Positions 1-11,902 of a DNA stretch of 64,000 bases are shown piece by piece. A program made the translations under genes and the position numbers. Location: assembly GCA_950295325.1 (NCBI GenBank), contig OX485809.1, positions 5,892,001-5,956,000 on the forward strand, written 5' to 3'. The DNA is from Polytrichum commune. Lineage: Eukaryota > Streptophyta > Polytrichopsida > Polytrichales > Polytrichaceae. Each line of letters opens with the position of its first letter. Position 1 is the stretch's first letter. The notes beneath the pieces are model-generated. The model worked only from the letters and a program-made list of their open reading frames with translations, made no database searches and was not told the origin of the DNA.

Positions 1-525
1 ATTTTCCACTATCTTATTAGGCTTTCGATCCCAAGTTCTTCTGGACATTCATTTGAAGGCCCAATCTCCCACTAGAAAGCTTGAGAAGCCCACTTGCACA
101 ACAAGAACAGGTCCACACACAATATTTGTCCATAAAGGGAGAAAGACTAAAACCAGTTGCAGAATCACGGCAGATATAGTGCGACCAAAAGAAACTTCCA
201 TCGTGCCTCTAGAATCATTAATTGAGACGTATGAGATTACACGAAGGGATTAAATTTCATAATGTACATAGACTACCAAACCAGGAGCCGCACTTTGAAG
301 CTAGCTCATAACTCAATAATCAATCAGTGACTCTACTTTGTGATCTGGTGCTAATCCTGATGCATAGAACTCCCAAATAGCCCTGCATCAGTATCTCTAA
401 CTCATCTAGATTATTGGTACTTGTAAAGGATTGACAAAATTTGTATTCCACAAGTAAAGTCAACTTCACTCTCACCCATTTCACGTCACGGCTGCATGGC
501 ATCCTCAGTACATGATTGCAAGGGG
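1..525. other. 3' flank of the bHLH gene
   Basis: No coding sequence is supportable here. The stretch lies just downstream (minus strand) of the bHLH stop codon and probably holds its 3' UTR and terminator. I could not fix a polyadenylation site. The short open frames on both strands have no recognisable domain. Confidence 0.4.
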
Positions 526-3500
526 TCATTGTGATTTCCTTGAAGCACCAAGATTTCCTGCAGGTAGACAACTCTCTTCTTGCTTTCTTGTACCACTAGT
601 TGGTTGACAAGAACTCTCGAGTATCGCACACAACTGCTCTTGTGTATAGGTCTCTGGTGGCTCCATCTGCAGACAACAACAAACAGGCACTTAAACAACC
701 GAGACCTCTCAAGAGTCCACAAATACAAAAGAAAATCCACAAATGATCATTACAAAGGCAGGGCACCCTGAGTTTCGGGTCACAACACACACCTTCACAA
801 TAAAAATATGCAGAACCATGTCCTGTGTAGTTGAAGTGTTTGAATGCCGAATCTCCAACCGTAACTCTTGCAATGCCATCATCATGTGCATGGATGCATA
901 TGAGTCTCTCATGCAATTAACTCGAATCATGGCCTCTTGTCCTAGAATGTGCACAGCAATAGTGGGCTTCTTTTCACCCATCGACTTCCCAAGTACTGAT
1001 GTACTATTACCACTTCCTTGTGGTCTTGGATTCAAACCTTTCTTGGCTGAATTATCAGATGAACCGCGTCCAACTGCAAATGAATCTTGTCGCTTGTCAC
1101 TTGAAGCACTGACATGAGTCTTTAGGTCCTTGATTTGTGTTTCCGCATCCTGGAGTTTGCTTTGCAGCTCATTAATATATGCAATGGCATCACCCAACAA
1201 TGATGCCTTGTCCATCTGTTTTAAGATGCCAACACAAGCAGATCCTCTGTTAGTAAAACATATATAGATTTGACTCGTATATTGCTCCAACAATCCAGAA
1301 TTCTGGAAATCATTTGGAAAGAATAAAAATGTTATCATAAGCTATGAAAGACCGTGCAGAGACTATCCCCAAAGATTCCCCATATGTGCAAAAGGATTTG
1401 AATGAAGAGATTTTAATACCTTTGAAACATTAGGTACCACAGCTCGTAAGGCATAGAACCGCTGATTGAGCTTTTCTCGTCTCTGCCGTTCAGCCTGTAC
1501 ATGAGTCAGTGGCTCCTCCCTGTCATTTGCTGGCTTCCGCCCTCGCTTCCGAGGAGGTTTTGGATCAACATTTAAACTGAAATCCACCACACTAGTGTCC
1601 TTGAATGAAACCTCTGCTTCAGACTCCTGACAGTCATGCTCTGACTGATCAAAACTGGAGCGCCCAGTTGTACTGATTGGAGGTCCCGATGCAACTGACT
1701 GATGGTTCTGGAGGGGTTTGTAGGCAGGTCTAGGTTTCTCTGCCACAAGCTTTGTGTCTCCACCACCATTCGTTCCAAAGACATGGACCTTTTCTTCTTG
1801 CTCTGGCAACTTCAATCTCATAACATGTCTTGGTTCTTGAGCATTTGACACCTGGCTCACTTCCCCAATGCCACTCTTTTGTGGGTAGGTGTGTATGGAT
1901 TGAAGCTTGCCATAAGCTAGAGATGAAGGCCTTTGCTCTTCAAAAGTAGGCCTAGTAACATCCTGTAAAATACTTGTTTGTTTTGCTTCAGAAACTCTTG
2001 TTCTGCTCAACAAGCTTGTAGCTGAGGTTAGGTGTTTTTCTTCCTGAATTGTTGGTCTTGTATAATACAAGCCTGACTGCCCTTGGTCCTTCTCAACTGT
2101 CTCCACTGACACTACATCATTGAGATGCATGTCACTACCAGACGGCGTCCACATGAACTCCAAATTGTCAAAGCTAGTACTTGCCATTGAGGACCCCATC
2201 TTATCAACTGAGACATTTCTCCCCGAGAAATGTGCTTCATGGTCTGTACCTAGACCCAAGCCTCTACTTGCCACATTTGGGTTGGAATTAAGGGCACTTG
2301 TGGTAGCCAACGACATGATGCTCGGAGTGGGAGGCAAGAAAGTTGCCTCATTGTCAAGGAGCAATGATTGGGGCATAGTTTCAAATCTAGTTGAGCCCCA
2401 TAGCGGTGGTTGTTCCTCAAAGGCATTCTTAATTTTGTGGACAACTTCCCAGTTTTGCCTAATCTGCAAGAGGCCAACTTTTGTGGCTCATTAGTCTCTT
2501 CCAAGGCTTCAGCAACCTTCTACTCCATTAACTGAAACATGTTGACCACCTTTCAAATTTTACAATCCCAAGATCACTTTTGCTATAGGAACAACTCATT
2601 TTTGCCATACAATTTTTGTGGGAACCGGGGCCTTTCATATAACTCTACTACAAAATGCAATATATTCTGTTATTTTGCATTACAATGGGCAACAATCAAG
2701 AGATCTTCCACAAGAAGATTTGACTGCCATTATATGATTCATGCAAAAGACCTTCGATTAGAAGACTCACAAGATCTGTTGATCCAAGCTCAACAACACC
2801 ATTCTTTGTTGGCACGCAAAGTATGGTCTGCAGATGCATAAGAAACCATAGTAAGGACTCAGACAAGAACAGGATGCTATTTGACATAAAGAATATCTCA
2901 TAAATCCAAAAAGCTGAAAGACAGTAAGACCTCTATAAAAATCACTCTAAGCAGAACAAGTTCAAGCGCAAAGAACAAGTTTGCAATGGCCACACTACTG
3001 CAGCACACCTATTTTCTCCCCAAACACACAGAGCTAGCAATGAGCTTGATGAGGCATTGTATATTACCTGGATGCCTGCCATCTGTTTGTGCATAGAACC
3101 AAAGACACCAAAACATGCCACAAAACAACAGCTTGTCAAATTAACGGCATTACTTCCGGCTTTAACACCATTCCAAAGGACATAAGCTTGATATTCTAAA
3201 ACCTTTTTTCTACCATATTCAACTCATCTCAAAGTCATGGAGCTCTACAAAATAGGCCAAATATCTGTAGAAACACAAGAAACCAACTGCACTAGAAGGA
3301 ATAGTGTACTATATTGTTGAAAAGTATTTATGAGGAGTGACCTTTGTGAGGCTGCAAATGGAAACTCTTCAATGTTAATTGCCTTGGTCCCTTAGAAACA
3401 ATTGCAAGCAATCTGCAAAGAACACAAAGGGGTGGAGTACCTTAGCCAAATGAGCTCTTGTGCAAACATGATCAGGAGCCTTATTTGCCTCAATTAGCCA

Positions 3501-6500
3501 CACAGGATTACCAGATGCCAACGCTTGGCCAGGAGTTCTGCACCAAAAACATTCCAATTGGCTTGAGCAATAACTTCAACATCACCACTTCAAAGATTTT
3601 TGCAGGGTATAACTCTACAAGTTGAGTTGCACTTTTGGACTGATCATGACAAACAATGACGAAATAAATCATACACAATTCCAGTACCTGCTACCTTCAA
3701 AAGAAAAGCAGTGAAAGTCTTTGAATAAGAATATTAGTCTGAAGCAAATCTTAAGTTCAGGATCATACCCCACCCCATGGGCAAATGAGTGGGACATGGA
3801 GACAAGATAAAACCATTCGGTATCCGTAACATAATCACTGATATCATCTTCAGAGTTGCTCACGAGCGCTTGGAGCTCTCTCAAGACTTTTCGCCTTAAT
3901 TGTTGGTCCTCTTCCCGACCCTCCTGATCCATATGCTTCATCTCACTAATTTCACTCTCTTTTGGACCCTTGAAGTACCCATCACCCCATCCCAGCATCC
4001 TGAAACAGCCAAAATATCTTCATAAGTACATTTACATTGCATATCTTAAGAAGTTAATTGCAAGTAGGGACCTTCCACAAATCACCGCATGCTGGTTGGT
4101 TCCAAGAAGTGCCATAAAGCAAGAATTGATATAATCCAGCACATAAAGCTGCAGGTCCAAGGACAAGAGGCCATCTATATCCTACCCTCACTATACCACT
4201 TTCTGTGACCAGGTTGGCAACCAATAATCGTTGATTATCAGAGTTTTATCCTTTGATCAAATAAAGTCATACTTATGAAAACTAATGAGCAGTCAAAACG
4301 TGCAACCGCATGTGAATCTCTCTCCTGAGTAAAGAAGTCCATGTACTATATCAGCTTTGGCAACCATTGAACGATCACTACATTCACAGAATAAAATTTT
4401 GCAGCACAACGATTAAGCATACAGGAATTTCTCTGATTTTCTCTCCTGAGGTGACACCAATCTTCATGAACAGCATAGGCCAGCTGACCTAATCGAAAGG
4501 AAGATCTAATTCAGTCCTCACAGAGATTGAGTAAACACAATATTGGCTTCCATAAAACTTTGCCACACTTCTCACATGTCAGCAAACTTCCTTCAGAAGC
4601 ATTCCACCCTCATACCCACCCTGTAACTTAAACTCAGCACCTGAAGGTGTAAGTTTTCAAAAGCATATAACCCTCTTCAAACTGATGACCTCAAATAATT
4701 CCGTCGCAGTACAAACTTGAAGAAGAAAAAATGTCTCTTGGCAGGCGCAAACCAAGATAGATGATTCTACAACGCCTACAATCAGCAGCCTTTTCTCTAT
4801 ATTTCTTCCCGTCAGGGAGTGAAAATCTGAAATATTCGATGGCATAGATGTGCAAAATTTTCCAAAACCTACAAAAACAAATTACCATAGAAAGACTGTC
4901 ACAGCAAGCTGGGAACTTCCTCTTGCTCCGAGGATTCCACACACTTTTTACAGTGTTTCATCTGCCTCTATAAAAGTTTCCCCTCTAAAGTAATGTTCTG
5001 CAGAGTGGGTCACCGAACATTGTAAATAGCTTCAATATTTCTAATAATTTCCCAATCCCTGTTTTGCAACTAAAACTCGCAAAAGCTTCTTCTTTAATCT
5101 TTTTAAAATCTGACATATTCCCAAGATGTATGTCTTTATCAAATATTCTGCACTAATTTTACAATCCTATTTTGTAACAAAATTGCTCCACTCCACAGAA
5201 ATTTCGCAATGCCAAGATCCTGGCCTGTCTGCCTTCTTATCGCGAGTCTCTGGCGTTCACAACCAGAAATGTGGCATCCAAGGGATCCAGGTTCTATTAA
5301 AAGGATTCAACCACCCGCAATATATATATATATATATATGCTTATAGACGAATCCTATCTTAATGATATCTCTGAACCACGCAGAGATCGTCCAAGAAAG
5401 TCTTTATGCAGGCGACAACATTATAGAGAAGTCTAGTTTCTCGAGGACAAAGGTGTGGCAAGAGTCAACGAAATTGCCATTTCCTTCGGGCCTGAATATA
5501 CTGATAGGATTAACATGGCGGCCGCCCCGTGCACATATGTGCCACTTAGAGGGGTAAGATACGGAAGACCTCAATAACCGCACTCCAAACAAATGGCAAA
5601 ACACGTCCCGAAGTCCCCTGTAACGCTCACCTCCTCCTCATCGACTAATTCCGGATGATCTTATCTCCCACACCTTCCAAGAGAACAGGAATGGCAGACA
5701 GGAAACCGACACGGAGGAGAGAGGAAAAAATTCAAGTTTAATTTAAAGCAGTCTAGTTTCTCAAGGACGAAAAGGTGTGGCAAGAATCAACGAAATTGCC
5801 ATGTCTTTCGGCCCAGAATACACTGATGGGATTAACATGACGGCCGCCCCGCGCACACGTTTGCCAGGTAGAGAGGGTAAAATAAGCGAAGACCTCAGTA
5901 ACCCAATAACCGCACTCCAACCAAAATGGCAGAACGCACCCCGAACTCCCCTGTACGCTCCCCTCATTCGGGATAATCTCATCTCTACCAACTCTCAAGA
6001 GAACAGAAGTGGCAGACATGAAACCGACACGGGGAGAGGAGAGGAAAAATCACAGCTTAGGCTTATTTCTCAAGGAGGAAAAGGTGTGGCAAGAATCGAC
6101 GAAATTGCCATTTCCTTTGGCCTTCAATATATTGATAGATTAACATGATGGCCGTCCCGCACACATGTGTGCCACGTAGAGAGAGGGCAAGATACGCGAA
6201 GATCTCAATAACCGCACTCCAACCAAAATGGCAGAACATACCACAAAATCCCCTGCACGCTCCCTCTTCCGGATAATCTCATATCCAACAACTTTAAAGA
6301 GATGAGAAATGGCAGACAGGAAACCAACACAGAGGAGAGGGAAGGAAAAACAAACAAAAAACCAAAACAACATCAAATGATCTCAGATAGGAAACCGACA
6401 CGGAGGAGATGGGGAGGAGGACATTATCGCCTGGAGAAGGTAAGGAAAAATCAAAAAACAAAGACTCAGCAACAACAACAACAAACTTACAGCTCTCCAC

Positions 6501-6732
6501 TCGGCGCTGACGAGAGCTGCCAGAAGATGCCATACGTCCAATTCACAGCCATGTCTTCAACAAGAGAGTGCAACCTCCGCAGCAAAACAGTCTCACTAAG
6601 CTCCAAACCCTTGTCACCCGTGCTGGCCTGATCATCCTGCGCATCGTAACGCGGGCTCCCATACCCCGTCCCCATGAACGCCTCGATCATCAGCGAGTCC
6701 GCGTCCCACAAACTCGACACCGGATCCATCAT
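526..6732 (-). CDS. MYC2-type bHLH transcription factor, 8 exons
   Basis: Nuclear DNA-binding regulator of the plant bHLH group IIIe (MYC2-like). In flowering plants and liverworts this family acts in jasmonate-type signalling with JAZ repressors. My exon model, 5' to 3' on the minus strand, is 6732-6491, 3999-3769, 3537-3441, 3082-3068, 2827-2771, 2463-1420, 1215-793, 666-526. All junctions are GT-AG and in phase, giving 749 codons plus TGA. The bHLH-MYC_N domain (about residues 30-215) shows [34 protein letters not shown] and [12 protein letters not shown] basic nuclear signal (KRGRKP) precedes the bHLH. The basic region has H535, E539 and R543, the pattern that reads G-box or E-box DNA, and helix 2 begins [14 protein letters not shown]. 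An ACT-like C-terminal region follows (about 640-703). The ATG at 6732 was chosen because it precedes an acidic [19 protein letters not shown] start typical of the group. I see no inactivating change. Confidence 0.9.
3068..3082 (-). other. 15-nt microexon of the bHLH gene
   Basis: Five codons (MAGIQ) lie between a CAG acceptor and a GT donor, with introns of 358 and 240 bp on either side. The peptide is needed to join ...TRAHLAK to [10 protein letters not shown], which restores the conserved MYC_N pattern AxxAGIQTxxCxP. Splitting GIQ from the following T at an exon edge fits the family pattern as I recall it. Confidence 0.8.
5431..6415. repeat. Tandem triplication in the first intron of the bHLH gene
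   Basis: A module of about 310-320 bp occurs three times head to tail, beginning near 5431, 5751 and 6064, with a short partial fourth unit at about 6376-6415. Shared landmarks in each copy are a GGTGTGGCAAGA block, GAAATTGCCAT, ATTAACATG followed by GGCCG, AATAACCGCACTCCAA, and a closing AGGAAACCGACACGGAGGAG. The copies differ by several percent plus indels. The array lies just downstream of coding exon 1, inside a 2.5-kb intron. Each copy carries a different E-box-like hexamer at the same place: CATATG at 5534, CACGTT at 5856, CACATG at 6162. Confidence 0.9.
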
Positions 6733-6761
6733 CTCGCCTTCCGAAACACCCAGAACCCTAG

Positions 6762-6868
6762 TTCCTCCTCCTCCTCCTACTCCTCCTACTCCTCCTACTC
6801 CTCCTACTCCTCCTCCTAACCCTTGCTTCTCTCTCTCTCTTCCTCTCTCTCCCTCTCTCTTAATCCTA
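6762..6868. repeat. (CCT)n and (CT)n microsatellite in the bHLH 5' leader
   Basis: A run of TCC/CTACTCC units passes into CTCTCTCT tracts. On the gene's own strand this is a GGA/GA-rich stretch 30-140 nt before the start codon, typical of plant 5' leaders and core promoters. Confidence 0.85.
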
Positions 6869-7480
6869 ACCCCCTTGAAGATGGTCAGCCATTCTCACCA
6901 TCCCTACACATCCAGCGCCCGCGTGGCCGTGACGCTCCCGGGTCGTCCATCGCCTCACACGATGTCAAGAATCCCATGGCCTCCAAGAACCTCCACCTCC
7001 GAGCCCGCCATCGCCCCTCACAACGTACAAGGAAGACGGACGCGAGGCGAGCAGCTATCTTGCTCGTCCCCGACTCAGAATATGCAGGATCGCTTGCCAC
7101 AGCCGCCGCTTCGGCCCATGAAGCCTGCCAAGGCTGATGAACTGTGGTGCGGAGGATGATCTCTCGTTGTGCTGGATGATGCGTCGTCGCAGGTCCGTCA
7201 CACAGGTAGTAGGGTGATGGTGCTGGAAATGGTGTTGCGGCAAGTCTTGTGCGATGTGGTTATGGCATGGCGTTGGTGGCTGGCCGCGCAACCATGAGCG
7301 CGTGTGCGGAGCCCAACGAAGGCCCACAGAACTTCGCGACCCCGTCTACGTATCCCTGTATCGGTATTCGGGATTAGGTGTCTTGTATTCGTATCCGTAT
7401 CCGTATCCGGTGGGACCTGGCTGGCGGCTTTGGCTTTGGGTTCGTGACGTCTGTGATATGAAATGAACTGTTAACACGTG
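6869..7480 (-). promoter_or_regulatory. GC-rich upstream region of the bHLH gene
   Basis: Distinctly GC- and CpG-rich compared with the AT-rich DNA beyond 7500, and directly upstream of the bHLH 5' leader, so probably its promoter or far 5' UTR. It includes a short GTATCC repeat near 7387-7410. No TATA box or transcription start could be fixed. A long plus-strand open frame here is judged an antisense shadow. Confidence 0.4.
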
Positions 7481-8370
7481 ATGGGGAGGTCCAGTGTTCA
7501 AGATTGAAGCCCTCATATGAGTTTCGTTTTAAAGGGCTCTCAAATTCCAGCCCTTTTGTTGAAGGGCTGATTTTCGAGACATCTATTCAAGAATATAAAA
7601 AATGAAATACAAAATTCATATTGAACTTGTGCATGAATAGTATGATACATGTGTTTTAGTACAATGTGAAGAATTAAGAATCAACCATGTAACTCCACAT
7701 CTTGTAGTGACAATGCCCTACGTTCGTTGGTTCTTGTGGCAGGCAGATTATATTGAGGACTTCAAGTGATGTATTCATTTTCAGTAGTAGATTTATTACT
7801 ACTACTTCAATCTTGAACATTGTGGAGGTCTCAAAGCAACACTTTAAGAAAAATCTTTCTATTTCAAGAAGGTTAAGTAGGTTGGGAATTTTTTTTTTAA
7901 ACAATTTCATAGATTAGCAAATCTATGCAGAGTCGTATGCAACCTACGTAATTTTTCAAAAGATGTCTTTAGGAAGAAAAAAAATTACTCTCAACTAAGG
8001 GGGGGCATTTGTTGATGTTGGATTGCGGAGTGAGAATCGCCACAAAACAAGCCTTCTTGCAAGTGAGAATCTTCTATTAAACAGAGGTGTTTTCTCCCTT
8101 TTGTGGATCGCTTCTTACACCGCCTCGTTGAGTGGATAGATCCCCAATTAGACATTATGATTAACCAAAGTTGGTGCTCTTTTGAAAGCATTCGTGCATC
8201 CTTCTTACACCACGATTACAAATGGCCAAAATGGGGCTATTTTATACTTAGTGCCGCATATGATTAACCGCTTTTAACAATGGCTTACTCGACAGCATTT
8301 GTTGACGGCTTAAGGATTTCAAATAGGTGTCACCCCAAGGGAAGGTGTTACTTTAAGACCTCAATACCTT
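7481..8370. other. Intergenic, no feature recognised
   Basis: AT-rich DNA with only short open frames lacking domains. Composition changes sharply near 7500, from GC-rich promoter-like DNA to AT-rich repeat-derived DNA. Confidence 0.4.
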
Positions 8371-8554
8371 ACAAATGAACCGGTTTAGTTTGAGAAATAA
8401 CCAATAAAGTTCAAGAAAATTATTGATCTTTTTTTGAATTTATGAATTATATCTCCAATCAACAAAGAAAACCCAAAAGATCACAACATTTAACCGGTTG
8501 GACTTGGAAACATTGGGATCTTGGCCAATTATGTCCAGAAGTCTCTTCGGACAC
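8371..8554 (-). repeat. ACCGGTT-rich dispersed repeat, copy 1
   Basis: Diverged minus-orientation copy of a ~200-bp repeat found several times in this window. Landmarks are AACCGGTT near one end, TTTCTCAAACT, AGATTCCT-like spacing, AACCGGTT again, then CTTGGAAACA and an AATTATG...CGGACA end. No coding capacity. Confidence 0.65.
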
Positions 8555-10936
8555 TAATATAACACTTCATATTGGAAACATTACTCAACAGTGTCGGTAA
8601 GTTTTGTGGGTCCTTAGTAGTCGAGGCTTCCTTTCTCACATCTACACTAGATATTGTGTTTAGTGTCATATGGTATCTTATGTCATTGTGGTAAAAAGTA
8701 ATTAGTGACACTTCTTATAATTAAGTTAACAAATATTGACATTCCAACTTACTTTTAAGTCATCCCAAATGCCAATTATCGAAACAAAGTTGGGTATGTT
8801 CTACATCCTTACATTTCCGCAATGAAATATAGTCACGGATGATACGATTGAAATTTGGATGAAATGGACTTAGTAAGTGACGGTTTTCACAACATTGTAA
8901 AAATTATTATGCCCAAAAGTATAATTTTAACAAGGACTCACAAATAATGTTAGGTCTACATTCAGTGTTGGGTGGTTTACAATTAGTATTGGGCAAGACA
9001 AATAGAATCGGTGATGTTACATACAATGTTTTGTGCAGTCCCCTAGGGTTTGGGTCAGTTTGAATCATGACAAACTCCTTGGAACCGAGAGCCCGAAAGG
9101 ACAAGCAAATGGGAGTCATTAGCCAATGGCACCAACCCTTGCAAGAGTGTTGCCACTTGTTCCACCATTATTTAACAACACATTTGCAATTGCATTGGAT
9201 TAGGCTTACTTGGAAAGCGGGATAAGTTCCAACTTAGGCCATAATCATGATTAGCACACAATCAACATCACCTACTAATGTGCTTAGGTCTAGTTAGCGC
9301 CACTTCAATGCCGACCATTTTAGGCGTTGAATTAAAGGGGAGTTGATCGAAGTTAAAGGAAAGTTCGAGAAGCCAAAACCTATCGCTATGTTTGATTGAG
9401 GCTCATCTACCTTACACCATTTATGGAGTAGATAGCCAATGAGAGGACAATTGATGACAAGTCTCTACATACATGAGGTTTGTTTTCGTTACAACCCCTT
9501 TGATTCATGATGGATGAGGTTACGCAGTAGACAAGGCCCTTGAGACTCGGCATTATCATAAATCAAAGACCCCCCCCCCCTCCTCCCCAGGGCAGGAGCT
9601 GAGCGGGGGTCCTTATTTCCGAGGATGCCATGTCTTCACGCCCTCACCGCATATAAAGACCCAACCTTTAATTCATTCACGATTTGACAGAACATGAGTT
9701 ATGGAAAATCGAAATGCCCTCCAAACCTTATGGGAATTCATTAATGCTCATAGAGAGATTACACGACGTAAAGGTACCATGTAGTAACAAACAAAGAATA
9801 AGACCAGGTCTTTGCAACACCACGAAGCTCCACCCTTTTCAAAACCCAAATGAATGGAACTTTATATATATATATATCCACATCCACAATTCGGTTCCCA
9901 CTCTTCTCAAAATGCACGTGAATGGAACTTTAAATATATATGCATACATTGCCACTGTTCTATTCACTGTCCTTCTCAAAACCTGCCATGTATAACCCCT
10001 GGGTGTCACCGTACGAATAAAAGGCAAATAGCCCCCCCCCCTAAATGAAAAGAAAAAAAAGAAAAAAAATACAAAGTACTATCCCAACCTTCAAGCCCTC
10101 CCCCCCCCCCCCCCCTTCCTTCGCATCCGTATATCAAATCGTACACTACTCTATACCCATGAGCCTACCCCTCCAACCCTACCCTCAGAAATACGTATCC
10201 GTATGCAGAAGAAATTCGTTCGTTCGTTCGTTCATTCATCCACTCACTCACTCACCCACTAGTATACGCCTCGTCGGATCACATCCTCGCCTGTGGCCTT
10301 AGGGGGAGGATGTACACCAACACGTATCTATACGGAGACCGTATTCCGTGGGGGCCGCGGTCCCCATGGAGCTTCCGAATATACCGACAAAACCAAGTGC
10401 CTCCCTAGCTTTGCGCTGAGCAGGGAGTAGCCTACTACTAGGGTTAGGTATGAGTGTGTGCCCAGGAATAGGGTAGGCTTGACCACGGCTACAGGGCTAT
10501 TTTTATGGTATTCAAGATCATCACTCATGAATCACTATGCCACTTATTACCGTGTCTTTAAAGAAGCCCGTGTCAAGTGTAGCACACGAGGTGAGGTGAG
10601 GTGAGGAGCGGGGAGAACCGACCGCTACACTAGAAAGGATAGTTAGTGTTTGCTTATATGTGATGTTGTTACCACCCTACCATACTCAACACTAATTAGT
10701 GTTAGACATGAATATGCCGCTAGTTTTCCTGCTGTCACCTCCTTTCCTGTGGAACATGGATTTCATATCCTTACTAACACTAAATTCAAACATGTAGCTT
10801 CCACATATTACCATAGTTGATGTGTAGTGTTTGAGTTTATGTTTGATGTTACTTACTTTCATAAGGTTATTGACATTTAGTGTGTGAGTTCGTATTTAGT
10901 GTGTCGAACACTACATGTCCTTTCTACTGTAGTTAG
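8555..10936. other. Intergenic, short repeats and homopolymers
   Basis: No gene supported. Holds C-runs (9571-9581, 10101-10116), a CATATAAAG TATA-like string near 9650 without a recognisable transcript, and (TTCG)n/(ACTC)n short repeats near 10219-10257. A block at 8930-9020 shares words with 28440-28520 (AGTGTTG, GGTTTACAATTAGTATTG), suggesting another old dispersed repeat. Confidence 0.4.
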
Positions 10937-11140
10937 TCACAAATAAACCGGTTGAGTTCGAAAAATAACCGGTTCAAGTTCAAGACTTCATGAAAAGTAC
11001 CGGTCGGTTTAGAGGAATCTATAGAACATGTCTCAAATCGATGAAGGAAACCCGAAAGATGACACAACATGTGACCGGTTGCACTTGGGAACACTAGGAT
11101 TTTGATCGATTATGCCCAAAAATCTTCCCGAAACAAGGTT
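10937..11140 (-). repeat. ACCGGTT-rich dispersed repeat, copy 2
   Basis: Minus-orientation copy with AAACCGGTTGAGTTCG, AAATAACCGGTTCAAG, GTGACCGGTTGCACTTGG and the GATTATGCCCAAAAAT end. It faces copy 3 (11670-11888) with a TIR element between them, so the pair forms a large imperfect palindrome. Confidence 0.75.
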
Positions 11141-11177
11141 GGGTGTGTGGCCCTATTTGATCAAGTTCAACGTCACT

Positions 11178-11670
11178 TGAGGGCCACTTTTCACACGAGA
11201 CTGAGAGCCCATGACCATTTCACTTCAAGCACTCTCGTTGGTGGAAAAGGCAGCACTGGTTCAAGTTCGCTTCACACTACCCTTGAGGGACCAACGGAGT
11301 ACGTGAATGCAAGATGGATGTAAAGTCTACATGGATTTCTACATGGCATCGAATGGGTCGTGATTCATGGTTACTTGGACTATTTTCAGAAACCATCTCT
11401 TGGAGGTAGGCCTAACACAAAACCGAGAGACCATGGCATTCCGAACGCTTACAACTGTTGATTTGTTCCATTTTATCACATGTGAGAGAAATTCATTGAA
11501 ATAGCATTTGGTTGAGGGTCTGGTCACATATGACTCCACACCACACTTGAGGATATGTGACCACACTATATGATTTTGGAGGTGTGTCGGGATGGCCTTT
11601 GGACATTTTCTTTGTGGCTCTCACAATTTCATGGTCACGGCTCTTGGCTCGTGTGTGAAGTGGTCCTTGG
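11178..11670. mobile_element. MITE of the GGGCCACTT family, diverged copy
   Basis: Bounded by GGGCCACTTTTCACACGAG on the left and CTCGTGTGTGAAGTGGTCC on the right, the same termini as the two better copies at 54977-55475 and 55479-56060. Internal sequence also matches them (CATGGTCACGGCTCTTGG, CTACATGGCATCGAATGG). The flanking duplication is no longer clear. No transposase. Confidence 0.7.
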
Positions 11671-11888
11671 TGTCCGGGTACATATTTAGGGTATAATCGG
11701 TCGAGATCCTAGTGGGTCCAAGTCCAACCGGTTACATGTTATGATCTTTCGTGTTTTTTTCTTCATTAATTCGAGGTCTATTCCACATATTCCTCTAAAA
11801 TGATTGGTGATTTTCGTAAAGTCTTGAACTTCAACCTGCGATTTCTCAAACTCAACCGGTTCATTTATAACTAGCGGTTTGTTCTCCC
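11670..11888 (+). repeat. ACCGGTT-rich dispersed repeat, copy 3
   Basis: Plus-orientation copy, one of the most complete. It starts TGTCCGGGTA, then GGTATAATCGGTCGAGATCC, TCCAACCGGTTACATG, a CGAGGTCTATTCC core, CTCAACCGGTTCATTT and AGCGGTTTG. Confidence 0.8.
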
Positions 11889-11902
11889 CATTCATTGCAT
11901 GG

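Noticed and set aside
6674-7159. Plus-strand 161-codon open frame opposite the bHLH first exon
   Set aside because: It is antisense to a well-supported exon and its GGA/TCC repeat leader; the Pro-rich sequence comes from the microsatellite.
9571-10116. C-runs and a TATA-like CATATAAAG near 9650 as a promoter
   Set aside because: No transcript, coding frame or LTR ends could be attached to it. Such strings are common in this DNA.
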